Origin: Sphingomonas sp. OK281
Lineage (GTDB): Bacteria; Pseudomonadota; Alphaproteobacteria; Sphingomonadales; Sphingomonadaceae
DNA length: 64,000 bases
Direction of reading: 5' to 3'
Assembly (NCBI RefSeq): GCF_900115295.1
Contig: NZ_FOVZ01000001.1
Span: forward strand, 186,001 to 250,000
The translations under genes were made by a program, and so were the position numbers. The notes below the pieces were generated by a model. That model was not told where the DNA came from. It ran no database searches and worked only from the letters and a program-made list of their open reading frames with translations. Positions within the stretch are counted from its first letter, which is position 1. Each line of letters opens with the position of its first letter. Shown here piece by piece: positions 46,060 to 54,474 of this stretch.

Positions 46060-47391
46060 ATGAACGGAACCGTAGGCAAGCGCTGGAGCGACGGCTTCCG
46101 ACCCTATGCGGAGAAGGCACCGCTGGCAGCATTGGCGCTCGGCATATCCTCGGGCTTTCCGTATGCGATGATCGGCGCGACGCTGACGACGCGGTTGGCA
46201 GCCAGCGGCATCGACAAGAAGACGGTGACGGCGTTCAGTCTCGCTTTCCTCGTCTACAACCTGAAGTTCTTGTGGGCGTGGGTGGTCGACGGCGTTCAGA
46301 TGCCGATCATCGGGAGACTTGGCCAGCGCGTCTCTTGGCTGATCGTGACGGCCGCGCTTGTCGTCGCGGCGGTGATCAACCTTGCCTTGGTCGATCCCGC
46401 TGCGAGCATTGTAGCGACAGCGACCGCAGCGATCCTCGTCGGCGCGGCTGGCGCAACCTTCGACGTCGTAATCGACGCATTCCGCATCGAGACGCTCGAA
46501 CCGCGGCAGTTGGGTGTCGGGTCGGGCATGAGCCAATATGGCTGGCGGATCGGATCGGCGGGTTCGGGGGCGTTGGCGCTGGTGGTCGCCGAACGCGCCG
46601 GCTGGAACGCGGCCTATCTGGCGTGCGTCGTCTTTGCGTTACCCGCGGTCCTGGCGGGCCTGGCGCTCGGCGAGCCCGAACGCCGCCGTCCGCCAATCGA
46701 ACGCCGCGGTCTCGCCGAGGGCTTTCGCGCGATCTGGGGGCCGTTCGTCCAGTTCTTCTCGCGCGAAGGGGCGTTCATCGTCCTCGCCTTCATCCTGATC
46801 TTCAAGGTCGGCGACACGCTCGCCAATCTGACGCTGCGGTTGCTGTTCGACGACCTCGGTTTCACCGGCGACGAGATCGCGTTCTACGATGTCGGGATCG
46901 GTTTCATCGCCTATCTGGTGGGCATCTTCATCGGTGGCATCCTGTACGCGCGGATGGGCATGAAGCGATCGGTGCTGCTGTCGCTGGTGCTGATGGGCGT
47001 CTCGAACCTGTCGTTCGCGGCGCTGGCGGCGGCCGGGCATTCGAACTTCGGCATGGCGGCGGCGATCGGCTTCGAGAATGCCTCCAGCGGCTTTGGCGGC
47101 GTCGTCGTGATCGCGTATTTCTCTGCGCTGTGCGATCTGCGCTTCACCGCAGCACAGTTCGCGCTGATCTCAGCGGCGGCAAGCATCGTCGGACGGATCG
47201 TCACCGGCACCACTGCCGGTGCCTTGATCGAGGCGTTCGGCTATGTCGATTTCTATCTACTGACGACCGCTCTCGCGCTGCCGGGCATCGTCCTGTTCTG
47301 GTGGATGAGCCGGTCGGGGATGATCGACCGTTCGATCGGCAGCGCGGGCGTCGAGGGTGAAGGCGACGCCCGAGCCGGTGATCCGGTCTAA
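46060..47391 (+). CDS. ampG: AmpG-like MFS permease
   Basis: A 443-residue, about 12-14-helix permease. The segments LGISSGFPYAMIGATLTTRL, YNLKFLWAWVVDGVQMPIIG and DVVIDAFRIETLEPRQLG match the AmpG muropeptide transporter group, which imports anhydro-muropeptides for cell-wall recycling and beta-lactamase induction. Other acetyl-CoA- or sugar-related MFS members share this pattern, so the function is probable rather than certain. No ampC or ampD is nearby. Confidence 0.75.
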   Translation: MNGTVGKRWSDGFRPYAEKAPLAALALGISSGFPYAMIGATLTTRLAASGIDKKTVTAFSLAFLVYNLKFLWAWVVDGVQMPIIGRLGQRVSWLIVTAALVVAAVINLALVDPAASIVATATAAILVGAAGATFDVVIDAFRIETLEPRQLGVGSGMSQYGWRIGSAGSGALALVVAERAGWNAAYLACVVFALPAVLAGLALGEPERRRPPIERRGLAEGFRAIWGPFVQFFSREGAFIVLAFILIFKVGDTLANLTLRLLFDDLGFTGDEIAFYDVGIGFIAYLVGIFIGGILYARMGMKRSVLLSLVLMGVSNLSFAALAAAGHSNFGMAAAIGFENASSGFGGVVVIAYFSALCDLRFTAAQFALISAAASIVGRIVTGTTAGALIEAFGYVDFYLLTTALALPGIVLFWWMSRSGMIDRSIGSAGVEGEGDARAGDPV

Positions 47392-47864
47392 AGCGTGATT
47401 GGGCGACCCTCGTCGGCGAAGGCTGCGGCGACCGCGGCGGCGCTGGCGAGGACGCCGTCGATGCGGCGCACGCCGAGCAGGTCGGCCATCAGATAGCGTG
47501 CGGTCTCGGGCGCGGTCTCGACGCGCGCGAGCACCGACAGCATCGCCGATTCCGCCGGCGTCATCCGTGCGCAGCAGCACGGGGCGATCGCGATCGTACC
47601 CGCCGACGTGCCGGCAAGGTCCGCCATCAGCGCCCTGAGCAGGACCAGCGGGCGACGGAAGCCCTGTCCGAACGCAGTGAACATCGTGTGCGAAGCGCGG
47701 GCATCGGCGAGGCCGTGCGCGCCCATCCGCCGCATCGCGAACAAGGCGATTCGCGCGTTTTCACAAGGCGGTAGCGCATGGGGCAGCAGCGAGGTCGCGT
47801 TGGCGATGGTCTGGGTCGAGGCGGCCGTCGAGTTGGTCGTCGAATTGGGGCGGGTATCGGTCAT
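47388..47864 (-). CDS. DUF6628-like small conserved protein
   Basis: A 158-residue protein whose central phrases ALPPCENARIALFAMRRMGA and HTMFTAFGQGFRRPLVLLRA, together with IAIAPCCCARMTPAE, I associate with the sphingomonad family DUF6628. Function is unknown. The CCC cluster could bind metal. It converges with the AmpG gene, overlapping it by four bases at the 3-prime end. Confidence 0.7.
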   Translation of the reverse strand: MTDTRPNSTTNSTAASTQTIANATSLLPHALPPCENARIALFAMRRMGAHGLADARASHTMFTAFGQGFRRPLVLLRALMADLAGTSAGTIAIAPCCCARMTPAESAMLSVLARVETAPETARYLMADLLGVRRIDGVLASAAAVAAAFADEGRPITL

Positions 47865-47932
47865 TCACGCGACTCCGTGGTGGTGCCCGCAAAGTCGCCC
47901 GTTGGTTATTGATAGTCAATAGCAATAAGAAC

Positions 47933-49252
47933 TCAGTCCGGCGGTTGGTCGTTTGCGGCGAGCACTTCACCGGCGAGGTAGAGCGAACCGGCGACCAGCA
48001 CGAGTTGCGGCTGGTCGGTTTGCGCGGCGATCGAGGCTAGCGCTTCACTGGGCGTGGCGGCTGTTCCGGCGGTCTTTCCGAACGATCGAGCGAGTGTCGC
48101 AAGTGCCTCGGGCGCGTGATGGGCGTGGCCGGGGACGGGGATGGCGATGACGTGGCCGATCGATGGCGACAGGATGCGGATCACGGCGTCCGCATCCTTG
48201 TTTGCGAGCATGCCCAGGATCAGCGTTACCGGCCGTCCCTTGGCTAGCGTCCTCAGCGCACGCGCGACCGGTTGCGCAGCGTTGGGATTGTGGGCGCCGT
48301 CGAGCCACAATTCGCTGCCCTCCGGCAATCGCGCGAGCAACTGGCCATCGGACAATCGTTGCATCCGCGCGGGCCAGTGCGCCCAGTCGGCGGCGGCGCG
48401 CATGGCCGCTTCGGGAATGTGCAGCGCGCCCTGGTGACGAAGCATCGCGATCGCGAGCGCGAGGTTGCGAGACTGGTGCGCGCCGACGAGGCGGGGGCGG
48501 TTGGTGACGACCGAAAAGCCGATGTCCTCATAGCGGACGGTCGAGCGTGCGGTCTCGCTCGTCCAGGCAGTGCCGCGGGCGAACACTGGAGCGCCGGCGG
48601 CATCGGCGACCACGGCGATCTTCGCGCGGAGGGCCTTGGGATAATCCATCGTGACGAGCGGCACGCCGGGCTTGGCGATGCCTGCCTTCTCGCCGGCAAT
48701 CTCCTGCAGCGTGTCGCCGAGGAACGACTGGTGGTCGATGCCGAGCGCGGCGATGCCGGTGACGACCGGGTTGGGGATGACGTTGGTCGCATCGAGCCGA
48801 CCGCCGAGGCCGACTTCGACGATCGTCGCGGCGGCGGGTGTGCGCGCGAAGGCCAGGAATGCGACGGCGGTGGTGACTTCGAAGAAGCTCGCCTGGAGGT
48901 CGGCGGCGTGGTCGAGCACTTCCGACAGCAAGGCGGCGAGCAGGTCATCTTCGATCAGCGATCCTGCGAGACGGATACGCTCGTTGAAGCGGACGAGATG
49001 GGGCGAAGAATAGACGTGGACGCTGTGCCCGACAGCCTCGATCGCGGCGCGGAGGAACGCGCAGGTCGAGCCTTTGCCGTTGGTGCCGGCGACGTGAAAT
49101 ACCGGGGGGAGCGACAGGTGCGGGTCGCCGAGGCGGCTTAGGAGCGCAGTGATGCGCTCCAGTCCGAGAATATCCGCACCGGGCGACAGCGCGGTCAGCC
49201 GGTCGAGCTGTGTTTGCACTGCGGGGGACGAGGACGTCGCGTGGTCGGGCAT
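47933..49252 (-). CDS. folC: Folylpolyglutamate synthase/dihydrofolate synthase
   Basis: A 439-residue FolC, which adds glutamate to dihydropteroate and to folates. It has the Mur-ligase-type P-loop VAGTNGKGSTCAFLR, the SSPHLVRFNERIR segment, VEVGLGGRLDATNV and ALGIDHQSFLG. It ends a trpF-trpB-trpA-accD-folC series, an arrangement common in alphaproteobacteria. A palindromic repeat separates it from accD. Confidence 0.96.
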   Translation of the reverse strand: MPDHATSSSPAVQTQLDRLTALSPGADILGLERITALLSRLGDPHLSLPPVFHVAGTNGKGSTCAFLRAAIEAVGHSVHVYSSPHLVRFNERIRLAGSLIEDDLLAALLSEVLDHAADLQASFFEVTTAVAFLAFARTPAAATIVEVGLGGRLDATNVIPNPVVTGIAALGIDHQSFLGDTLQEIAGEKAGIAKPGVPLVTMDYPKALRAKIAVVADAAGAPVFARGTAWTSETARSTVRYEDIGFSVVTNRPRLVGAHQSRNLALAIAMLRHQGALHIPEAAMRAAADWAHWPARMQRLSDGQLLARLPEGSELWLDGAHNPNAAQPVARALRTLAKGRPVTLILGMLANKDADAVIRILSPSIGHVIAIPVPGHAHHAPEALATLARSFGKTAGTAATPSEALASIAAQTDQPQLVLVAGSLYLAGEVLAANDQPPD

Positions 49253-49261
49253 TCTTCTGGG

Positions 49262-49364
49262 CTCCCTCTCCCCTCCGGGGAGAGGGCTGGGGTGAGGGGC
49301 AGTTCCGAGCGCCGCGTCTGTGGCTGCCCCTCACCCCGACCCTCTCCCCGGAGGGGAGAGGGAG
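49262..49364. repeat. Palindromic repeat element, family C
   Basis: CTCCCTCTCCCCTCCGGGGA then GAGGGCTGGGGTGAGGGGCA; inverted TGCCCCTCACCCCGACCCTC then TCCCCGGAGGGGAGAGGGAG. The arms are fully complementary and fill the folC-accD spacer. It is a relative of family B. Confidence 0.88.
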
Positions 49365-49370
49365 TAGAGA

Positions 49371-50222
49371 TTACGCGGCCTCGCGCGCGCTGAGGTACCC
49401 GATGACGGTGCCGAGCTGCTCGCGCAGGTCCTTCCGGTGGACCACCATGTCGATCATCCCGTGCTCGAGATAATATTCCGACGTCTGGAAGTCCTCGGGC
49501 AGCTTCTCGCGGATCGTGCTCTCGATCACGCGGCGACCGGTAAACGCCAGCGTCGCCTTGGGCTCCGCGATCTGGACGTCGCCGAGCATCGCATAGGCCG
49601 CCATCACGCCGCCCGACGTCGGGTCGGTCAGCACGACGATGTACGGCAGGCCGGCGTCATGAAGCATCTGGATCGCGACCGTGCTGCGCGGCATCTGCAT
49701 CAGGCTGAGAATACCCTCCTGCATGCGCGCGCCACCACTCGCGGTGAAGATCACATAGGGCACGCGGTCCTCGATCGCCGCCTCGACGCCGCGGACGAAC
49801 GCCTCGCCGACAGCCAGTCCCATCGAGCCACCCATGAAGCCGAAATCCTGCACGCCGACGACGACGCGGTGGCCGTCGATCGCGCCGCGTGCGTTGATCA
49901 GCGCATCCTGCTCGCTGTTATCCGTTCGCGCCGCCTTCAGGCGATCGGTGTAGCGCTTCTGGTCGCGGAACTTGAGTGGATCCTCGGGGACCTTCGGCGC
50001 CGGGAGTTCCGAACAGCGCCCCTCGTCGAACAGCTGCGCAAAGCGGATCTTCGGCCCGATGCGGTCGTGGTGATCGCATTTCGGGCAGACGTAGAGATTG
50101 TCCTCGAGCTCCTTGGTGAAGACCATCTGCCCGCAGCCCTTGCACTTGTGCCAGAGATTCTCGGGCGTCTCGCGCTTCGCGACGAAGGGCAGGACGTTGC
50201 GGACGCTGTTGAGCCAGCTCAT
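49371..50222 (-). CDS. accD: Acetyl-CoA carboxylase carboxyltransferase subunit beta
   Basis: A 283-residue AccD, half of the carboxyltransferase that makes malonyl-CoA for fatty acids. The N-terminal zinc ribbon is complete (C27, C30, C46, C49) and the catalytic core has [31 protein letters not shown] and [17 protein letters not shown]. It overlaps the trpA end (ATGA), a common pairing in alphaproteobacteria. Confidence 0.98.
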   Translation of the reverse strand: MSWLNSVRNVLPFVAKRETPENLWHKCKGCGQMVFTKELEDNLYVCPKCDHHDRIGPKIRFAQLFDEGRCSELPAPKVPEDPLKFRDQKRYTDRLKAARTDNSEQDALINARGAIDGHRVVVGVQDFGFMGGSMGLAVGEAFVRGVEAAIEDRVPYVIFTASGGARMQEGILSLMQMPRSTVAIQMLHDAGLPYIVVLTDPTSGGVMAAYAMLGDVQIAEPKATLAFTGRRVIESTIREKLPEDFQTSEYYLEHGMIDMVVHRKDLREQLGTVIGYLSAREAA

Positions 50223-51031
50223 GCGGATACCTTCCTTGCGCTCGCGACGGCGTCGGCGAGAGACTTGATATAGGCGCGAACCGGCTCGGCCGCAGCGGCA
50301 CCGTGTTGCGCGACCAGTTCGACGATCGCCGAGCCGACGACGACGCCGTCCGCAACGCGCGCGACGTTGGCCGCCTGCTCGGGCGTGCGAATACCGAAGC
50401 CGACTGCGATCGGGATGTCGGTCTGCGCCTTCAGGCGGGCGACGGCGTCCTCGATCGAGGATTGCTGCGCCTGCTGGAGCCCGGTGATACCGGCGACCGA
50501 TACGTAATATAGGAACCCGCTCGCGCCATCGAGCACCGTCGGCAGGCGGGCGGCGTCGGTCGTCGGCGTGGCGAGGCGGATCAGATCGATCCCGGCGCTA
50601 CGCAACTGCGGGCCGAGCGCATCGTCTTCCTCGGGCGGTACGTCGACGCAGATCACGCCGTCGACACCGGCGTTGGCAGCGGCCTCGGCGAACCAGTCCG
50701 CGCCACGCCGGAGCATCGGGTTGCCGTAGCCCATCAGGACGAGCGGCACGTCCGGATGGCGCGCGCGGAAGGCGGTCGCGGTGGCGAGGATGTCCGCGGT
50801 GCGCGTCCCTTGCGCGAGGCTGCGGATGTTGGCGGCCTGGATCGCGGGGCCGTCGGCCATCGGATCGGTGAACGGCATGCCGAGCTCGATCGCATCCGCC
50901 CCGCCCGCAACGAGTGCGTCGAGGATCGGGCCGGTCGCCTCCGTGGTGGGATCGCCCGCGGTGACGAAGGCGATGAGCGCGGCGCGGCCGGCGGCGGCGG
51001 TGCGTGCGAAGGTGTCGGCGAGGCGGCTCAC
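50219..51031 (-). CDS. trpA: Tryptophan synthase alpha chain
   Basis: A 270-residue TrpA, which cleaves indole-3-glycerol phosphate. It has [17 protein letters not shown] with the catalytic Glu of the [14 protein letters not shown] segment (E-x-G-x-P-F-x-D-P), and the phosphate-binding [15 protein letters not shown] start at GTG 51031; upstream in-frame codons run into the palindromic repeat. The ribosome binding site GGGAGGGGAACT is the last part of that repeat, a case of a repeat supplying a translation signal. Confidence 0.97.
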   Translation of the reverse strand: MSRLADTFARTAAAGRAALIAFVTAGDPTTEATGPILDALVAGGADAIELGMPFTDPMADGPAIQAANIRSLAQGTRTADILATATAFRARHPDVPLVLMGYGNPMLRRGADWFAEAAANAGVDGVICVDVPPEEDDALGPQLRSAGIDLIRLATPTTDAARLPTVLDGASGFLYYVSVAGITGLQQAQQSSIEDAVARLKAQTDIPIAVGFGIRTPEQAANVARVADGVVVGSAIVELVAQHGAAAAEPVRAYIKSLADAVASARKVSA

Positions 51032-51033
51032 AG

Positions 51034-51145
51034 TTCCCCTCCCGCTCGCGGGAGGGGTTGGGGGAGGGGCTGACATAGCCGCACATCCAAGGTCCGGGGA
51101 ACGAACAGGCCCTCCCCCGACCCCTCCCGCAGGCGGGAGGGGAGC
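51034..51145. repeat. Palindromic repeat element, family B, between trpB and trpA
   Basis: TTCCCCTCCCGCTCGCGGGA then GGGGTTGGGGGAGGGGC, and inverted GCCCTCCCCCGACCCCTCCC then GCAGGCGGGAGGGGAGC. It fills almost the whole 124-base spacer. Confidence 0.9.
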
Positions 51146-51155
51146 AGAAGTGCGA

Positions 51156-52397
51156 TCATATCGCCACCCCGAGTGCTTCGGCGACAGTGAAGATGTCCTT
51201 GTCGCCGCGGCCGCACAGGTTGGCCAGGATGATCTGGTCCTGCCGCATTTCGCGGGCCTTCTTTGTCACGGTGGCGATCGCGTGCGATGGTTCGAGCGCG
51301 GGGATGATGCCCTCGGTCCGGCACAGCAGCTGGAACGCGTCTAGCGCTTCGGTGTCGGTGGCGCTGTCATATTGGACGCGGCCGATGTCGCGCAGCCAGG
51401 CGTGCTCGGGGCCGATGCCGGGATAGTCGAGCCCGGCCGAGATCGAATGCGCCTCGGTGATCTGGCCGTCCTCGTCCTGCAACAGATAGGTCTTGTTGCC
51501 GTGGAGCACGCCGGGGAAGCCGCCCGCAAGGCTCGCCGCGTGTTGCTTGTCGAGGCCGTGGCCTGCTGCTTCGACGCCGAGCATCTGCACGTCGGCATCG
51601 TCGAGGAACGGATGGAACAGCCCGATCGCGTTCGAGCCGCCACCGATCGCCGCGACCAGCATGTCGGGCAGGCGGCCAACGCGCGAGAGCATCTGCGCGC
51701 GCGCCTCGATGCCAATCACGCTCTGGAAATCGCGGACCATCTCGGGATACGGGTGCGGGCCGGCGGCGGTGCCGATGATGTAGAAGGTGTCGTGGACGTT
51801 GGCGACCCAGTCGCGCATGCCCTCGTTCATCGCATCCTTCAGCGTGTGCGCGCCCGACGTCACAGGGCGGACTTCGGCGCCGAGCAGCTTCATGCGGAAC
51901 ACGTTGGGCGCCTGACGCTCGACGTCCTTGGCACCCATGTAGATCACGCAGGGGAGGCCGAAGCGCGCGCAGACCGTGGCAGTGGCGACGCCGTGCTGGC
52001 CAGCACCAGTCTCGGCGATGATCCGCGTCTTGCCCATCCGCATCGCCAGCAGAATCTGGCCGATGCAGTTGTTGATCTTGTGCGCGCCGGTGTGGTTCAG
52101 CTCGTCGCGCTTGAACCAGACTTGCGCACCTATGCCCTCAGGGGCGGACTCGCGCAGCGCTTCGGTCAGGCGCTCGGCGTAGTAGAGCGGGCTGGGGCGG
52201 CCGACATAATGTTCGAGCAGGTCGTCGAACTGCGCCTTGAAGGCGGGGTCGGCCTTGGCGGCGCGGTACGCCTCGTCGAGTTCGAGGACGAGTGGCATCA
52301 GCGTCTCGGCGACATAGCGACCGCCGAAGTCGCCGAAATGGCCGCGCTCGTCAGGCTGGGCGCGGTAGGAGTTGGGGGCGAGGGTGGGAGCGTTCAT
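51156..52397 (-). CDS. trpB: Tryptophan synthase beta chain
   Basis: A 413-residue TrpB, the PLP enzyme joining indole and serine. The PLP lysine is in [23 protein letters not shown] near the N-terminus, [15 protein letters not shown] and [16 protein letters not shown] are all family blocks. It precedes trpA by 124 bases, filled by a repeat. Confidence 0.98.
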   Translation of the reverse strand: MNAPTLAPNSYRAQPDERGHFGDFGGRYVAETLMPLVLELDEAYRAAKADPAFKAQFDDLLEHYVGRPSPLYYAERLTEALRESAPEGIGAQVWFKRDELNHTGAHKINNCIGQILLAMRMGKTRIIAETGAGQHGVATATVCARFGLPCVIYMGAKDVERQAPNVFRMKLLGAEVRPVTSGAHTLKDAMNEGMRDWVANVHDTFYIIGTAAGPHPYPEMVRDFQSVIGIEARAQMLSRVGRLPDMLVAAIGGGSNAIGLFHPFLDDADVQMLGVEAAGHGLDKQHAASLAGGFPGVLHGNKTYLLQDEDGQITEAHSISAGLDYPGIGPEHAWLRDIGRVQYDSATDTEALDAFQLLCRTEGIIPALEPSHAIATVTKKAREMRQDQIILANLCGRGDKDIFTVAEALGVAI

Positions 52398-52447
52398 GAC
52401 TGGCGTTTAGCACTTCGTAAATCGCTGTCACCCCTTCCGTTTTGTCG

Positions 52448-52559
52448 GGCACCACCCCGGCGGAGGCCGGGGCCCAATTGGAAAGGTCACGGTAACGGAG
52501 CTTGGCGCGTGCCAAATGGCCGTTCCCGCTTGGACCCCGGCCTTCGCCGGGGTGGTGCT
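52448..52559. repeat. Inverted repeat, family D/C-like, between trpF and trpB
   Basis: GGCACCACCCCGGCGGAGGC then CGGGGCCCAATTGG, and inverted TTGGACCCCGGCCTTCGCCG then GGGTGGTGCT, are paired arms about 60 bases apart. It overlaps the last base or two of the trpF stop region. Confidence 0.8.
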
Positions 52560-53193
52560 AGCGCGCGTCGACCGCCCTTAAGAACGCCGCGATCTTGGCC
52601 TCGTCCTTCACGCCCGGTTCGTTTTCCACGCCCGAGGACACGTCGACCAGTTCCGCCCCTGTCCGTCGGATCGCTTCCGCCACATTGGCCGGATCGAGCC
52701 CGCCCGACAGCGCCCAAGGCAGTGGATGCCGAAAGCCGTCGAGCAGGTCCCAGTCGAACCGCAAGCCCATCCCGCCGGGCAGCGCCGCCGAGTCCGGAGT
52801 CTTCGCGTCGTACAGGATGCGATCGGCGACTCCGACGAAGCCGTGCGCCGCATCGAGATCGTCGCGCGTGCGAACCGCGACCGCGACCCAGGTTTTGATC
52901 CCGAACTTAACGCGGATCGCGGCTGCGCGGGCCGGAGTTACCTTGTGGAGTTGCAACACGTCGAGCGCCGCCGAGCCGACCGCCTGTTCGAGCATGTCGT
53001 CTTCCGGATCGACGAACACGCCGACCTTCGCGACATGCCGCGGTACGCGGGCGGCAAGCTCGGCGGCCTTGGCGAACGTTACGTGGCGCGGGGAGGCGGG
53101 GAAGAACACGAACCCGACATGGCTCGCCCCGTGCTTGATCGCGGCGTCGAGCGTGGCGGGGGTGGAGAGCCCACAGATCTTGGCGGTGGTCAT
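52558..53193 (-). CDS. trpF: Phosphoribosylanthranilate isomerase
   Basis: A 211-residue TrpF. It opens TTAKICGLSTPATLDAAI with the catalytic Cys in KICGL and the Asp general acid in the later GVFVDPEDDML or DVLQLHK region, and ends in the phosphate-binding LSGGLDPANVAEAIRR then VDVSSGVE. It starts the trpFBA set and follows pyrF and lapA on the same strand. Confidence 0.97.
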   Translation of the reverse strand: MTTAKICGLSTPATLDAAIKHGASHVGFVFFPASPRHVTFAKAAELAARVPRHVAKVGVFVDPEDDMLEQAVGSAALDVLQLHKVTPARAAAIRVKFGIKTWVAVAVRTRDDLDAAHGFVGVADRILYDAKTPDSAALPGGMGLRFDWDLLDGFRHPLPWALSGGLDPANVAEAIRRTGAELVDVSSGVENEPGVKDEAKIAAFLRAVDAR

Positions 53194-53230
53194 GATCTTC
53201 CTTCATCCCTCGCATCGGTAGAAGCGGCTC

Positions 53231-53325
53231 TGTCATGCCGGGCTCGTTCCGGCATCCACGGTCCCGCGAAATCGACAGAATTTGGTTTGCGGGACCGTAG
53301 ACCCCGGAACAGGTCCGGGGTGACG
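53231..53325. repeat. Inverted repeat, family D, between pyrF and trpF
   Basis: TGTCATGCCGGGCTCGTTCC then GGCATCCACGGTCCCGC, and inverted GCGGGACCGTAGACCCCGGA then ACAGGTCCGGGGTGACGG. The arms pair and resemble 39411-39519. Confidence 0.8.
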
Positions 53326-53372
53326 GGTTGGGTTGAGTGATATCTCGACCCGAACGCCGATCTGACGATTCT

Positions 53373-54047
53373 CTAAAGCGTCGCGCCGATCGCCCTGGCG
53401 GCAGTATCGGGGTCCTCGGCTTGCGTGATCGGGCGACCGACAACCAAAATCGAGGCGCCGGCGTCCATCGCCTGGCGCGGGGTGACGACGCGCTTCTGGT
53501 CGCCGACCTGACCGTCGGGAAGGCGTACGCCCGGAACCACGAAAAACCCCTTCGGCCAGATCGCCTTGGCCGCGGCAACCTCCGCGCCAGAACACACGAT
53601 GCCGTCGACCCCCGCCTCGCAGGCTAGCTCGGTCAGTCGCGAAACCTGGTCGTGCGCACTGCCGATGACGCCCGTCGCGGCAAGATCGGTCGCGTCGAGG
53701 CTGGTCAGCATCGTCACCGCGATCACCTTCGTGCCGAGCGGCGCTGCAGCCTTTGCGTCCTCCAGCATCGCCCGCCCGCCACTCGCATGCACGGTCAGGA
53801 TCGCCGGCTTCAGTGCGCCCAATGCCTGCACCGCCTTGGCCACGGTGTTCGGAATGTCGTGGAGCTTGAGGTCGAGGAAGATCGGCAGGCCGAGTTCCGT
53901 CATCGCATGCACGCCGGACTGACCGTGCGCGCAGAAGAATTCGAGCCCCAGCTTGATACCGCCGACATGGTGGCGGACGCGCGTAGCCATTGCCTTCGCA
54001 CGGGCGAGGTCGGGCGTGTCGAGCGCGACGTAGATTCGGTTGCTCAC
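53373..54047 (-). CDS. pyrF: Orotidine 5-phosphate decarboxylase
   Basis: A 224-residue PyrF, the last step of UMP synthesis. The active site D-x-K-x-x-D is in FLDLKLHDIPNT, with VPGVRLPDGQVGDQKR and VVGRPITQAEDP at the phosphate site. GTG at 54047 overlaps the upstream lapA-like stop (GTGA); upstream in-frame codons read into that gene and are rejected. Confidence 0.97.
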   Translation of the reverse strand: MSNRIYVALDTPDLARAKAMATRVRHHVGGIKLGLEFFCAHGQSGVHAMTELGLPIFLDLKLHDIPNTVAKAVQALGALKPAILTVHASGGRAMLEDAKAAAPLGTKVIAVTMLTSLDATDLAATGVIGSAHDQVSRLTELACEAGVDGIVCSGAEVAAAKAIWPKGFFVVPGVRLPDGQVGDQKRVVTPRQAMDAGASILVVGRPITQAEDPDTAARAIGATL

Positions 54048-54391
54048 AGGAGCGACCCCGGCGGCGTAGTGGTCGGAGCGCCAATCGGTGCGATCGTTGC
54101 CGGTGTCTCGGCGGGCACGAACGCCACTGGCTCCGGCCGCGGCGTGCGCAGGTCCAGCAACTCGCGCTCGCAGGTCGACAGCCGCTGGCGCAGCCGCCAC
54201 CGGATCGCATGATTGTAGAGCATCGTGGGGAGGAAGCCGATTAGGAAGGTGACGAACAGCAATAGCGGGAGGTTCACGTCGGCGATGAGGCCGCCCCAGA
54301 GCTGGATTTGGACGGCATTCCAGTTCGATATCGTGAAGACCGCGGCGATGAACGCCAGCAGGCACCAGAACAGGATTTTCAGGAACTGCAT
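54044..54391 (-). CDS. LapA-like (DUF1049) inner-membrane protein
   Basis: A 115-residue protein with two membrane helices (about residues 3-22 and 38-58) and the LapA/DUF1049 phrase FTISNWNAVQIQLWGG between them. After them comes a basic coiled-coil-like stretch and a Pro/Thr-rich tail. In E. coli LapA acts with LapB in controlling LPS synthesis; here no lapB is adjacent. I chose ATG 54391, nine bases after AAAGGG. Confidence 0.85.
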   Translation of the reverse strand: MQFLKILFWCLLAFIAAVFTISNWNAVQIQLWGGLIADVNLPLLLFVTFLIGFLPTMLYNHAIRWRLRQRLSTCERELLDLRTPRPEPVAFVPAETPATIAPIGAPTTTPPGSLL

Positions 54392-54474
54392 GCGGCGACC
54401 CTTTATCATACCCCATCGCGCCGAAACGCGGTTGGAAACGCAGAGCTACCGCCACATCCGCCTTTTGGCCAGCT

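Noticed and set aside
51032..51076. N-terminal extension of trpA
   Set aside because: Translation of the family B repeat ([11 protein letters not shown]); the GTG at 51031 aligns with known TrpA.
51372..52898. 508-codon plus-strand frame opposite trpB
   Set aside because: Antisense to a clear trpB; runs through a palindromic repeat.
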